The notes beneath the pieces were generated by a model, which saw only the letters and a program-made list of their open reading frames with translations, was not told where the DNA came from and ran no database searches. Positions 15,700-23,299 of a DNA stretch of 64,000 nucleotides are shown piece by piece. The DNA is from a virus. The stretch's first letter is position 1. Each line of letters starts with the position of its first letter. The translations under genes and the position numbers were made by a program. Location of the stretch: positions 1 to 64,000 of IMG/VR virus record IMGVR_UViG_3300009078_000075; one strand, written 5' to 3'.

Positions 15700-16628
15700 T
15701 TTTGCTCATCTCCATTAAAATATTTAAAACATGATAACATCAATCCCGCTTTTCCTGTATAAAAAGCAGGGTCCTTAAAACAATAAATTCCAAATCCTGC
15801 CCTTATATCTGTATATGATTTTTCTATCATTTTTGAAAAATAACTGCATATTCCCCTTCTCATTTTTTCTACATTTTCACAGTCATTTATTACATTACAT
15901 ATAATGTCCCATTCCTTTTTTTTATACAAACATTGACACAATTGCCGAAAGACCCCTCCTGAAAGAACTGTTTTTTGAATTTCATCAAGGGCTTCTTCCT
16001 CTGATAACCCAATAACAGATTCTAAAATTGATATGGCATTTCTGTAAGCCCCTTCCGATGCTTTACATATTTCCCTTATTACATCATCGGAAATTTTAAT
16101 TTTTTCTTTTATACATATATCAGTTAATGCTTTTTTAATTCCAATATAGGGGGGATTTAATTTTTGAAGATGAAATACACTTGCCCTACTTATAATTCCA
16201 GCATTTATTTGTTCAATGTTTGTAGTACATAAAATAAAATAAACATGTTTGGGAGGTTCCTCAAAAACTTTTAAAAGTGATCCTTGAAAGGCACTGCTGG
16301 TTTCTTGAATTTCATCAATAATCCATACTCGAATTTTTCCGGAAGAAGGGGCAAGATCCAAATTTAATTTTAATTTATCCGCTGATCCTACTCCCCGATC
16401 TGTTCCAGCATCAATTTCGGTAAGGTCCCATTTTGAACAACCAAGTTCTTTTGCAAAAACTCGAGCAAATGTTGTTTTCCCTGTTCCATATGGTCCTGAA
16501 AATATAAAAAAATGTTTTGTAGAAGGATCATCCTTTTTTGAAACAATATATTTTAATTGTTTCTTAATCGAATCTTGTCCGATTATTTCATCAAAATCAT
16601 TTGGTCTATGTTTATTATATAATGACAT
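15687..16628 (-). CDS. DnaX-like clamp loader AAA+ ATPase
   Basis: The 313-residue protein begins with LYNKHRPNDFDEIIGQ, the RP..F.eiiGQ start of DnaX/RFC proteins. Walker A is GPYGTGKT (about 45-52), Walker B VWIIDEIQE (about 102-110), sensor 1 ILCTTN, and the arginine finger region IISRAS. The tail is short, with no C-terminal polymerase-binding extension. It would open the beta-like clamp (9079-10179) and load it on primed DNA. Only one loader subunit gene is visible, so the complex is probably homomeric. A conserved hairpin element lies just upstream (16683-16742). Confidence 0.9.
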   Translation of the reverse strand: MSLYNKHRPNDFDEIIGQDSIKKQLKYIVSKKDDPSTKHFFIFSGPYGTGKTTFARVFAKELGCSKWDLTEIDAGTDRGVGSADKLKLNLDLAPSSGKIRVWIIDEIQETSSAFQGSLLKVFEEPPKHVYFILCTTNIEQINAGIISRASVFHLQKLNPPYIGIKKALTDICIKEKIKISDDVIREICKASEGAYRNAISILESVIGLSEEEALDEIQKTVLSGGVFRQLCQCLYKKKEWDIICNVINDCENVEKMRRGICSYFSKMIEKSYTDIRAGFGIYCFKDPAFYTGKAGLMLSCFKYFNGDEQKWMN

Positions 16629-16682
16629 ATTCCTTCTTTTAAGGGTTTTTTAAAATTAAAAAACAAATATCAAAATTTATAA

Positions 16683-16742
16683 GGGCAAAGAGGAGGCTTG
16701 TCAGTTATGGGTTTCTTCATATTATTGGTTCCACCTTTGCCC
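16683..16742 (-). ncRNA. Conserved 60-nt hairpin element, copy A
   Basis: Read on the - strand this begins GGGCAAAGG and ends CTTTGCCC, with internal conserved blocks GGAACCA, AAGAAACCCA and AAGCCTC, shared with copies B and C on the + strand. The ends pair as an 8-9 bp stem. A class 2 promoter sits immediately upstream, so the element would be at or near the RNA 5' end, in front of the clamp loader gene. After it comes TTATAAATTTTGAT, as after copy B. The family is not recognised. It could be a small RNA or a 5' leader structure. Confidence 0.65.
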
Positions 16743-16744
16743 TG

Positions 16745-16765
16745 TTTATATTATGTAACGTCCAT
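16745..16765 (-). promoter_or_regulatory. Class 2 promoter of hairpin copy A
   Basis: On the - strand this reads GGACGTTACATAATATAAAC, nearly identical to the sequence before hairpin copy C (33935-33955). The TACATAATA core is shared with about ten other sites. Transcription would begin close to the hairpin's first G. Confidence 0.6.
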
Positions 16766-16773
16766 TAAAATTT

Positions 16774-17511
16774 TTACACCGAAATCCAATCATTAGATAC
16801 AAAGGGGGATAAAAGGGGTAAATCTTTTAGCGAGTAATATTCATTCCAAAAATGAACAAATCTTCCATCTGGTGGGATTATTTTACATTGATCGATCAGA
16901 TTTAAAAAACAACTATCTACACAATATATTTTACGTGCCCCTTGTAATAAAGAAATCCAATCAAAAATTTCCCATCTATTTGAAGGAAATTGTTTTATTT
17001 CAATTGTTTTTATAGCTTTATCAATTTTAAAATCAAAATGTCTTCCGTTACTTCCATTTTGATGAATCACTATATAAGGATCATTTTTTATATCAAAAAA
17101 ATTAAGTAAATCTTTTTCAATTTCCGGAATTCTATTTATTATTTTTAATAAAAGATATTTATGAAAATAAGGAATACAGGCTTTTTTATATTTCCAAACA
17201 TCAAATGATAAATTTGTCTTTTTCCATTCATCATTTAGATTTTGATTTCCAAAACCAATTGCAAGATCCAAAGTCCCATTAAAATTATTACCTATATTTT
17301 TTGACCTCTCATATGCTTCAATCCCACTTGTTAGAGGACCAATATCAATTACGTTTATTGGAAAATTGACATATAAAAACAAATTTTGATATTCATTGCA
17401 AATGGGCCATGTTATTTCATATCCGAGATCATAATAATACTTTGCAATTGGAAGAACCAATAGGATATCCCCTTTTCGCCCTGGTTGTATTATTAATAAT
17501 TCTTTTCTCAT
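16774..17511 (-). CDS. GT9-like glycosyltransferase (heptosyltransferase fold)
   Basis: The protein of about 245 residues begins KELLIIQPGRKGDILLVLPIAKYYYDLGYEITW, the GT-B opening of ADP-heptose-type transferases (GDxLl..P....l...G). A late IYCVDSCFLNLID resembles the family's acceptor/donor motif (..tDs...hla). I chose the ATG at 17511, which overlaps the upstream stop (ATGA), rather than 17547 inside the preceding gene. It could modify host lipopolysaccharide or phage glycans; the donor sugar is unknown. Confidence 0.65.
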   Translation of the reverse strand: MRKELLIIQPGRKGDILLVLPIAKYYYDLGYEITWPICNEYQNLFLYVNFPINVIDIGPLTSGIEAYERSKNIGNNFNGTLDLAIGFGNQNLNDEWKKTNLSFDVWKYKKACIPYFHKYLLLKIINRIPEIEKDLLNFFDIKNDPYIVIHQNGSNGRHFDFKIDKAIKTIEIKQFPSNRWEIFDWISLLQGARKIYCVDSCFLNLIDQCKIIPPDGRFVHFWNEYYSLKDLPLLSPFVSNDWISV

Positions 17512-17750
17512 TTTTGTATCCAATAATGGTATATTCCTTTTACCCAACTAAAGGTAAAAAAAATTGAAGTTATGAATAAACCAAATCTGAACACCGGGAA
17601 AAAACATATATAAAAATATGAAACCTGCCCTGCAAATAACAACAAAAAACCCCATTTTATTATATTTTTATTTTTTGAAGCTACAAAAAAACTTCCCAAA
17701 ATTGAAGTAACAATCATCCAAATTTGTAAAATTTGCTCAAATATAAACAT
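17508..17750 (-). CDS. Small membrane protein (80 aa)
   Basis: Three hydrophobic segments (about 8-24, 31-50, 54-74), with a WGFLLLFAGQ turn and a WIxG-like SWVKGIYHYWI end, make an inner-membrane protein. Similar short multi-pass proteins occur in many phages near sugar-modifying genes, without a known role. It is translationally coupled to the glycosyltransferase gene by ATGA. Confidence 0.6.
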   Translation of the reverse strand: MFIFEQILQIWMIVTSILGSFFVASKNKNIIKWGFLLLFAGQVSYFYICFFPVFRFGLFITSIFFTFSWVKGIYHYWIQK

Positions 17751-17754
17751 AATT

Positions 17755-19404
17755 TTACCTTTTATTTTGAATAAAAGAAATATATTTTTTTAACCTATCA
17801 ATTGATTCATTTCTTTTTTCTTTTTCTTCATCGGTATTATATAATGACATATCAGCTAAAACTTGCTCATGTGCCTTTCCTTTTCTTCTCAATTCATGGG
17901 TTTCATCTTTATCCGCTCTTCCCAATACAATTGCATGATGGTATGTATTAACATGTTCAAGATATTTATAACATTGCACTTGTTGACAAACATCGCTTAA
18001 ATATTGATCCATACATACCAATTTATATTGATCGGGCATATAAAATCCAAGGGCAGAATGAAGAACTTTATTAGTAAAAAATAACACTGCCATTTCTTTT
18101 TGAAAACTGTCATTGGTACGAATCATTAATGGCATTTCCTCATTTTTTAAAAATTCACATATTATCATTGAATCCCATCCACCTGTTTTAAATTCTACAT
18201 CATCCCCGTAAAATCCAACATAATTTGACCATGTATTTTCAGCATATAAATTATTCCATAATTCAGAGAGATTTACATCTGCTTTTATTTTTGCTTGTTC
18301 ATAATTAATAAAAATATTAGGATATGTTTTTTGTAATTCTTTAATTTTCTTTTTATTTTCTGTATCTGAATTTGAAATTAAAAATGAAATACCTACTCTT
18401 TCAGGATAAGAAGCAGTTTCATATACAGATTTTGTTAATCGATGAATATTAGTCGGACGTTTTCTTGATGGAACCAATAAAAGTATTTTTTCGGTATCAA
18501 TTTTTGTTTGTTTTCTATACCTTCTACTTGCTTGATAATGTTCAATTACAGGGACTTCATTTTTTAATGAATCAAAAATTTGACAATAACATTTTGGAAG
18601 ATGTTCAATATCAATTCTTCTTTTTTGAACACATTCTTTTAAAATATTTTGATCCCAAACATCTTTATTTATAAGACATTCATTTTTCCACATTTCTATT
18701 AATTTTAAACTTTCCAATGTATTTTTAAAATACAGGGTTCCGGATAAAAGATTTCCACTTTCTGAAAAATAAGCAGCAATATCCTTTTTTATATTTTCAA
18801 ACAATTCAGGGTATTTTTTTATAACTGCATCTGCATCAAGAAAAACAATAGGACGATTAAATAATAATAATGCCCTTTTAATCACCCAAGGTTTATAATG
18901 GGTATTTAACACCCAATTATTTTTATCTTTTAATTCTTCAATATAATAACTTAACCCGTATTTATTTATAGATGTTAAAAGATTTTGAAGTTCTTTTTTA
19001 TATTTATCATTTGTAAAATAGGAAACAATTATAAATTTTGTATTATCGGTTATATTTGAAATAATCGATTTTACTTCTTTATCTGTTTCTTCATTTATTG
19101 TATTGTCAATGATTAATTCTTTTATTACTTTTTTTGTTTCAATATTTTGTTTAAGTGATTTGGTTTCTTGTACAAATAATTCAGTTTTTTGTTTATATGA
19201 GGAAATATCCAATTTGAGGGATTTAACCTCCTGTTCATGAAAAGTTATTTTTTGTTTAAGTAATGATATCTCTTGTGTTTCTAATTCATTTTTCTTTAAT
19301 TTAATTTGTTTTAATAACTCCCTTTGTTGGGGCCAGGGGAGAGATTTTATATCAATATTTAATAACTGATCTAATGAAAAATTCAGAAAATTATAATTAT
19401 TCAT
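17755..19404 (-). CDS. Two-domain glycosyltransferase with N-terminal coiled coil
   Basis: The 549-residue protein has a long charged coiled coil (about 20-90). A GT-A-type domain (about 125-290) follows, with the metal-binding FLDADAV, then YFKNT and a Gln/Asn-rich segment resembling GT8. A second transferase-like domain (about 305-500) begins LLVPSRKRPTNIHRL (GT2-like) and contains GFYGDDVEF as its acidic site. Two active sites suggest sequential sugar addition, perhaps a disaccharide. The coiled coil may mediate oligomerisation. The gene follows the methyltransferase gene with an 8-base overlap, so the two probably act on one pathway. Confidence 0.72.
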   Translation of the reverse strand: MNNYNFLNFSLDQLLNIDIKSLPWPQQRELLKQIKLKKNELETQEISLLKQKITFHEQEVKSLKLDISSYKQKTELFVQETKSLKQNIETKKVIKELIIDNTINEETDKEVKSIISNITDNTKFIIVSYFTNDKYKKELQNLLTSINKYGLSYYIEELKDKNNWVLNTHYKPWVIKRALLLFNRPIVFLDADAVIKKYPELFENIKKDIAAYFSESGNLLSGTLYFKNTLESLKLIEMWKNECLINKDVWDQNILKECVQKRRIDIEHLPKCYCQIFDSLKNEVPVIEHYQASRRYRKQTKIDTEKILLLVPSRKRPTNIHRLTKSVYETASYPERVGISFLISNSDTENKKKIKELQKTYPNIFINYEQAKIKADVNLSELWNNLYAENTWSNYVGFYGDDVEFKTGGWDSMIICEFLKNEEMPLMIRTNDSFQKEMAVLFFTNKVLHSALGFYMPDQYKLVCMDQYLSDVCQQVQCYKYLEHVNTYHHAIVLGRADKDETHELRRKGKAHEQVLADMSLYNTDEEKEKRNESIDRLKKYISFIQNKR

Positions 19405-20098
19405 TATTTTTCCTCATATAATATATTTTATTATTTAAATAAGAAGTTAATTTAAAATTATATTTTTCAATTAAGTTATTTAACTTATCTTTACTATAAA
19501 CATTAACATAGGCCCCTTCATGATTAAATCCATCCCGATCATTCCATGTAAATTTTTCTTCACCGGGGGGGCAAAACCATGAAATGATACACAATTTCTT
19601 TGTTGCCTTTAATATGTTTTCAAAAAATAGGTAACAATTATCAGGATGTTGATGTTCTAACACATGCCGAGTATATATGATATCTGATTTTAATAATGAA
19701 TTAAAATCCCCTACTTTAAATTTATAATTATTATATTTACAAAATTCCTCTCTTGCAAATTCAACAAATTGAGGGGTAACCTCTTGTCCCGTGTATTCTA
19801 TTGTTTCTATATCATGAAGTAACATGAAACAATGGGCAAAATCATAACATTGTCCAAATCCCAGTTCCAAAAAAGTTAATGGAGATTTATAATAAAAAGC
19901 AGAATTTGTAACTGCACTTTGAGGGGGGGAAATACTTTCCAAATATGAATGAAGCAATTCATATACCTTTTCCCGATCTTCTTGATGAAAGGTATGAGTC
20001 AGAAATTGAATCCATTGTTCTTTTGTTATTTTAGATTGCCATGGGGCAGTAAAATCATGAGCTAAAAAATTTGAATCTTTTTGTGTTTCTGTTTTCAT
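19397..20098 (-). CDS. SAM-dependent methyltransferase (class I)
   Basis: The 233-residue protein has FLELGFGQCYD (motif I, about 72-82, E/DxGxG), an acidic end of strand 2 (EYTGQE), FKVGDFNSLLKSDIIYTRHVLEH (motif III-IV, with a methyltransferase-type RHVLEH) and a later IISWFCPPGEE. The fold is convincing. The substrate is not evident; small-molecule or sugar methyltransferases of this form often accompany glycosyltransferases, as here. It begins one base after the end of the 55-residue gene (TAATG). Confidence 0.8.
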   Translation of the reverse strand: MKTETQKDSNFLAHDFTAPWQSKITKEQWIQFLTHTFHQEDREKVYELLHSYLESISPPQSAVTNSAFYYKSPLTFLELGFGQCYDFAHCFMLLHDIETIEYTGQEVTPQFVEFAREEFCKYNNYKFKVGDFNSLLKSDIIYTRHVLEHQHPDNCYLFFENILKATKKLCIISWFCPPGEEKFTWNDRDGFNHEGAYVNVYSKDKLNNLIEKYNFKLTSYLNNKIYYMRKNNE

Positions 20099-20265
20099 TA
20101 TTTATTTCCTATCTGCCTTCGGCGATCATCAATTGCTTTTTGAATTAAAGGAATTTGATTTTTTTGTGCCCTTTGTTTGGCATTCCCTCCTGCATATCTT
20201 GTCCAATTTCCTTCTTGTCGAAAAGTTATCTTTCTAAAATCTTTTCCTTGAATTATTTGTCCCAT
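20098..20265 (-). CDS. Small basic hypothetical protein (55 aa)
   Basis: An open frame encodes MGQIIQGKDF...RRRQIGNK and ends in TAATG shared with the methyltransferase start, a strong sign of real translation. A ribosome site (AGGAGATAAC) lies before it. The composition is basic with Gln and Asn. The function is unknown. Confidence 0.6.
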   Translation of the reverse strand: MGQIIQGKDFRKITFRQEGNWTRYAGGNAKQRAQKNQIPLIQKAIDDRRRQIGNK

Positions 20266-20273
20266 GTTATCTC

Positions 20274-20465
20274 CTATTCTAATGTATTTAAAAACGGATT
20301 ATAATATTTTGAATCTTTATTAATATATTCTACTTTACCATTTTTAATAAGCTTTTGTCTTCCAGTATTCCCTTCACGAACAACAATATAATCATCCTTA
20401 TCATCGATTAAATCTTCCTGTTCCCACCTTTCCGCTATCGGAGGTTGTTTTGGTAATTTTTTCAT
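20274..20465 (-). CDS. Small hypothetical protein (63 aa)
   Basis: The protein is Pro-rich at its start (KKLPKQPPIAERW), then acidic, with a short beta-rich end. It lies between the ADP-ribosyltransferase/head gene and the 55-residue gene, and its start has a normal ribosome site (GAAAGGAATAA). No family was recognised. Position suggests a head-associated accessory or an immunity-type partner of the toxin domain, both unproven. Confidence 0.55.
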   Translation of the reverse strand: MKKLPKQPPIAERWEQEDLIDDKDDYIVVREGNTGRQKLIKNGKVEYINKDSKYYNPFLNTLE

Positions 20466-20478
20466 ATTATTATTCCTT

Positions 20479-21633
20479 TCATTTAATTATTATTGAATCA
20501 AGAGGTGTAATTTTTTTAAGTTGAGCTTGAACAAAAAGAATTGGTTCTTTATTCAATCCTAATTTTATTTCTCTTTTTGATAAAATTTCCAATACATTTC
20601 TTTTACTAATAATAACTTCTTTTTCACTATAATATTCAGATAAAAATTTAACAGAACTTCCAGCAGGAGTTCCCCCAATTATATGTAATAAAACCCCTTT
20701 TCCATATTGTTTATGATTTAAAAATAATTTACTACTGTTCATTGCTATTTTTTTATCTGTACTTGTTGAAGAAAAAGCAGACAATTGATAAGTGTCCCCT
20801 TTTTTTAAATTTTCAAAATCACCACGTTTTCCTCTCATTCCTCGCCATAAATCCCCTGTTGGCATTCTGGGAGCTAAATCAAGCCATTTTTCAATAAGAT
20901 TTGCTTTTTTTATTTCATTTGGATCATCATTTTTTCCTTTTTGTGCTTTTCTTAAATCTACACTTGTTCTGGTAAATTGTAATAAACCATTATGTAAATT
21001 AATTATTTCATCTGTTTGTTCTTTTGATAATTTAAAATATTCTTTATTAAATAAATCTTTTGCAAGAGTATTATATTGTTCAGGATATGACATTTCATCA
21101 TTTTTTGAATAATGTCCTCTTATAGGTTTATTATATAAATAATGATCTTTTAATGATTTTTTTTCTTCTTCCAATTTTTTAATTTCTTTTTCAAGTTGTT
21201 TTTTCATTTCTTCCGCTTGACGTATTACTTTTTCTCTTTCTTTTTTTTCTTCCACTTTTTGTTTTTCCTGCAAATGTTTTAACTTTGCATCATTCAAATC
21301 TTTTGCCGATAATTTATATTTTGTTTTTAAATCATTAACAGTTAAAATTTTATTTGATTTTATATCTGAAAATTGTTCAAATTTTACTTTACCTTCTTTA
21401 TATAAAGCATATTTTGTTCCCCCCAATACCTCTTTCTGAAAATCCCCTGATTGCCTTTCAAACCAGTCACTATAAGAAACCGATCCTGGTACATTTTTAT
21501 AAACATATTTTCCCTGTTTTTCATCCCATTCTTTTGCTGGTCTCTCAATTTCTTCTAAATTTTCAAGCCGGGTAACAGCAGAGATAATACATCGACAACC
21601 AGGATGAAGAGGCGGAATAGGTAATTGTTTCAT
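20479..21633 (-). CDS. MuF head-protein C-terminal part fused to ADP-ribosyltransferase domain
   Basis: The first 100 residues fit the C-terminal part of Mu gpF-like head proteins: PPLHPGCRCI near residue 7, then SYSDWFERQSGDFQKEVLG. A Lys/Glu-rich helix follows (about 110-165). Residues 185-384 form an R-S-E ADP-ribosyltransferase: LWRGMRG (R264), SAFSSTSTD (287-292) and the catalytic EKE (E337, E339). It would transfer ADP-ribose to a host target, probably arginine. MuF proteins carry variable C-terminal toxin domains in other phages. The N-terminal part of the head protein is in the separate gene at 21815-23287. Confidence 0.85.
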   Translation of the reverse strand: MKQLPIPPLHPGCRCIISAVTRLENLEEIERPAKEWDEKQGKYVYKNVPGSVSYSDWFERQSGDFQKEVLGGTKYALYKEGKVKFEQFSDIKSNKILTVNDLKTKYKLSAKDLNDAKLKHLQEKQKVEEKKEREKVIRQAEEMKKQLEKEIKKLEEEKKSLKDHYLYNKPIRGHYSKNDEMSYPEQYNTLAKDLFNKEYFKLSKEQTDEIINLHNGLLQFTRTSVDLRKAQKGKNDDPNEIKKANLIEKWLDLAPRMPTGDLWRGMRGKRGDFENLKKGDTYQLSAFSSTSTDKKIAMNSSKLFLNHKQYGKGVLLHIIGGTPAGSSVKFLSEYYSEKEVIISKRNVLEILSKREIKLGLNKEPILFVQAQLKKITPLDSIIIK

Positions 21634-21818
21634 TTTATTTCAATATATCCTTTATAATCCTTGCCTTCAATAATTTTTATTATCTCATCATAAGATATAT
21701 TAAATATGCTCTCATCGGGGGAAAGTTCTTGTATAATATCCCCAATATATGTTTTCCCATATGCCCCTGCCTGTACAAATAAATTACCATTTTTCATTTT
21801 AGATATAAACAATTTCAT
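21630..21818 (-). CDS. Small hypothetical protein with paralogue at 57853
   Basis: The 63-residue protein starts MKLFISKMKNGNLFVQAG and ends DYKGYIEIK. It aligns over its whole length with the 65-residue product at 57853-58050 (MRLFISK...LAPGE.IF...S.(E/D)EI.....E..DYKGYIEI). Translation starts at 21818, overlapping the metallopeptidase gene stop. It ends just inside the start of the ADP-ribosyltransferase gene. It lies within the segment that splits the MuF gene, so it may have come in with the toxin domain; an immunity role is possible but untested. Confidence 0.6.
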   Translation of the reverse strand: MKLFISKMKNGNLFVQAGAYGKTYIGDIIQELSPDESIFNISYDEIIKIIEGKDYKGYIEIK

Positions 21819-23287
21819 TTTATTTCCACTCCAAATCTCTTTTTTAAAAAGTCTTTCATATATGATGCCGTATTCGGCCAATCTTCATAATAAGAATCTG
21901 GAAGTATCCCCAAATTACTTGGTTGTCCCATCATAACAGCAAATAATTCTGCAAATGTTTCTCTTTGACCAATCCCCTTTTGTTGAAGAAGATATGCATA
22001 TTTATTTTGATTATAAGTAAGCCCTGTTTGTTGAAAAGTAGCTTGATCCCAAGGATCTTTTTTATTAGCAATATTAGCCCTATCTTTTATATATGCATCT
22101 ACAAAACCTGTATCATGATTACTAAATACTCCATATTGTATCTTTGGAAAAAATTCACTTCCTAAAAGTTGATCTATTGCATGTCCTGATTCATGAAATG
22201 TCATTCCTTTTACTCGTGATATAGATTCTTTATATACCTTTGATCTATCAATAGAACCTATTTTTGTTACTTTTTCAGCAAATGACATTTGTTTATTATT
22301 CCAGTCATAAATACCGCTAACATTATCAAAAGATGCGTCTTTACCCCATCCCGTTGGTTTTTCATTTATAAGATGTGGATTTATATTTGTTTGGAATTCC
22401 CCTATTTTAATAGTAGTTCCATATTTATTTAAAGCATTTTGTATTGGAACAGGAATTGTTTTTATATAATTATTTATATTAATTACGAAATCAGCAGAAA
22501 CATTTTCACCAGCAACTACAGTAATCGGAATTTTTTTCATTTCTTCTTTTTTCATTTCTTCTTTTTTCATTTCTTTTACTTTTTTTAATTTCAGAATATC
22601 CCCTGTTTTTCCATCAAGTTTAGCACAAAGCAAACATGTTTTATGATCAAGGGTTGCCACAAAGCGGTATGTTTCAATAAATTCAGAATTATCATTATAA
22701 CATTGTTGTAATGCTTTATTTGATGCATCCATTATTGCCGTTCTTGTTAATGTCTTTGCCTGTGCTGAGGACATTCCAAATGTATTTTTGATATCCCTTG
22801 AAATATCATTTATTCCTTTTCCGAGAATTAACCCGGACATAAGGTTATGTTTAATCCCCTGTAAAGTATTTGCTTCGAGTTTTGAAATCCAATTTTCAAG
22901 GGTATTTCCACAAATAGGATTTGTTAAAATAGAATTTAACGCTTCACCCGGGAGACCCATTAAAGGGGCATTTTCAGCAATTGCTTTTATCCCTGCATCT
23001 GTCTTTATTGCATTTGAAATTGAATTATACTCAACTTGGGCTGTATCAGACATGGCGTTTCTTATCACGTCATTTATTTCTTCATATTGAGATTGTAATA
23101 TAGCAATGGATTCGGCTAACACTGCTTCATAATGTGCCCTTGTTATTTCATTCATTTTTTTTGATTCCAATTTTTTTAAAATATCAAATTGGGCTTTTCT
23201 TAATTCTTCAAAGACATCTTTAGTTACCCCATTTTCAAATTGTTCAAGAAAATGTCTATTTTTAATTATAAGATCATTAATAGTCAT
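21815..23287 (-). CDS. MuF head-protein N-terminal part fused to HExxH metallopeptidase domain
   Basis: The 490-residue protein has two parts. Residues 1-238 match the N-terminal part of Mu gpF head-morphogenesis proteins: SSAQAKTLTRTAIMDASNKAL (173-193), then ATLDHKTCLLCAKLDGKT (211-228), the cysteine motif before the usual PPLHPxCRC, which here is in the next gene. After two 5-residue repeats (EMKKE, 239-250) comes a 235-residue domain with GMTFHESGHAIDQLL (HExxH, 365-369) and QRETFAELFAVMMG (third ligand probably E447). This is a gluzincin-type metallopeptidase resembling the anthrax lethal-factor family. The head part should go into the virion and could carry the peptidase into the host. 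Confidence 0.82.
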   Translation of the reverse strand: MTINDLIIKNRHFLEQFENGVTKDVFEELRKAQFDILKKLESKKMNEITRAHYEAVLAESIAILQSQYEEINDVIRNAMSDTAQVEYNSISNAIKTDAGIKAIAENAPLMGLPGEALNSILTNPICGNTLENWISKLEANTLQGIKHNLMSGLILGKGINDISRDIKNTFGMSSAQAKTLTRTAIMDASNKALQQCYNDNSEFIETYRFVATLDHKTCLLCAKLDGKTGDILKLKKVKEMKKEEMKKEEMKKIPITVVAGENVSADFVININNYIKTIPVPIQNALNKYGTTIKIGEFQTNINPHLINEKPTGWGKDASFDNVSGIYDWNNKQMSFAEKVTKIGSIDRSKVYKESISRVKGMTFHESGHAIDQLLGSEFFPKIQYGVFSNHDTGFVDAYIKDRANIANKKDPWDQATFQQTGLTYNQNKYAYLLQQKGIGQRETFAELFAVMMGQPSNLGILPDSYYEDWPNTASYMKDFLKKRFGVEIK

Positions 23288-23299
23288 ATATAATATGTA

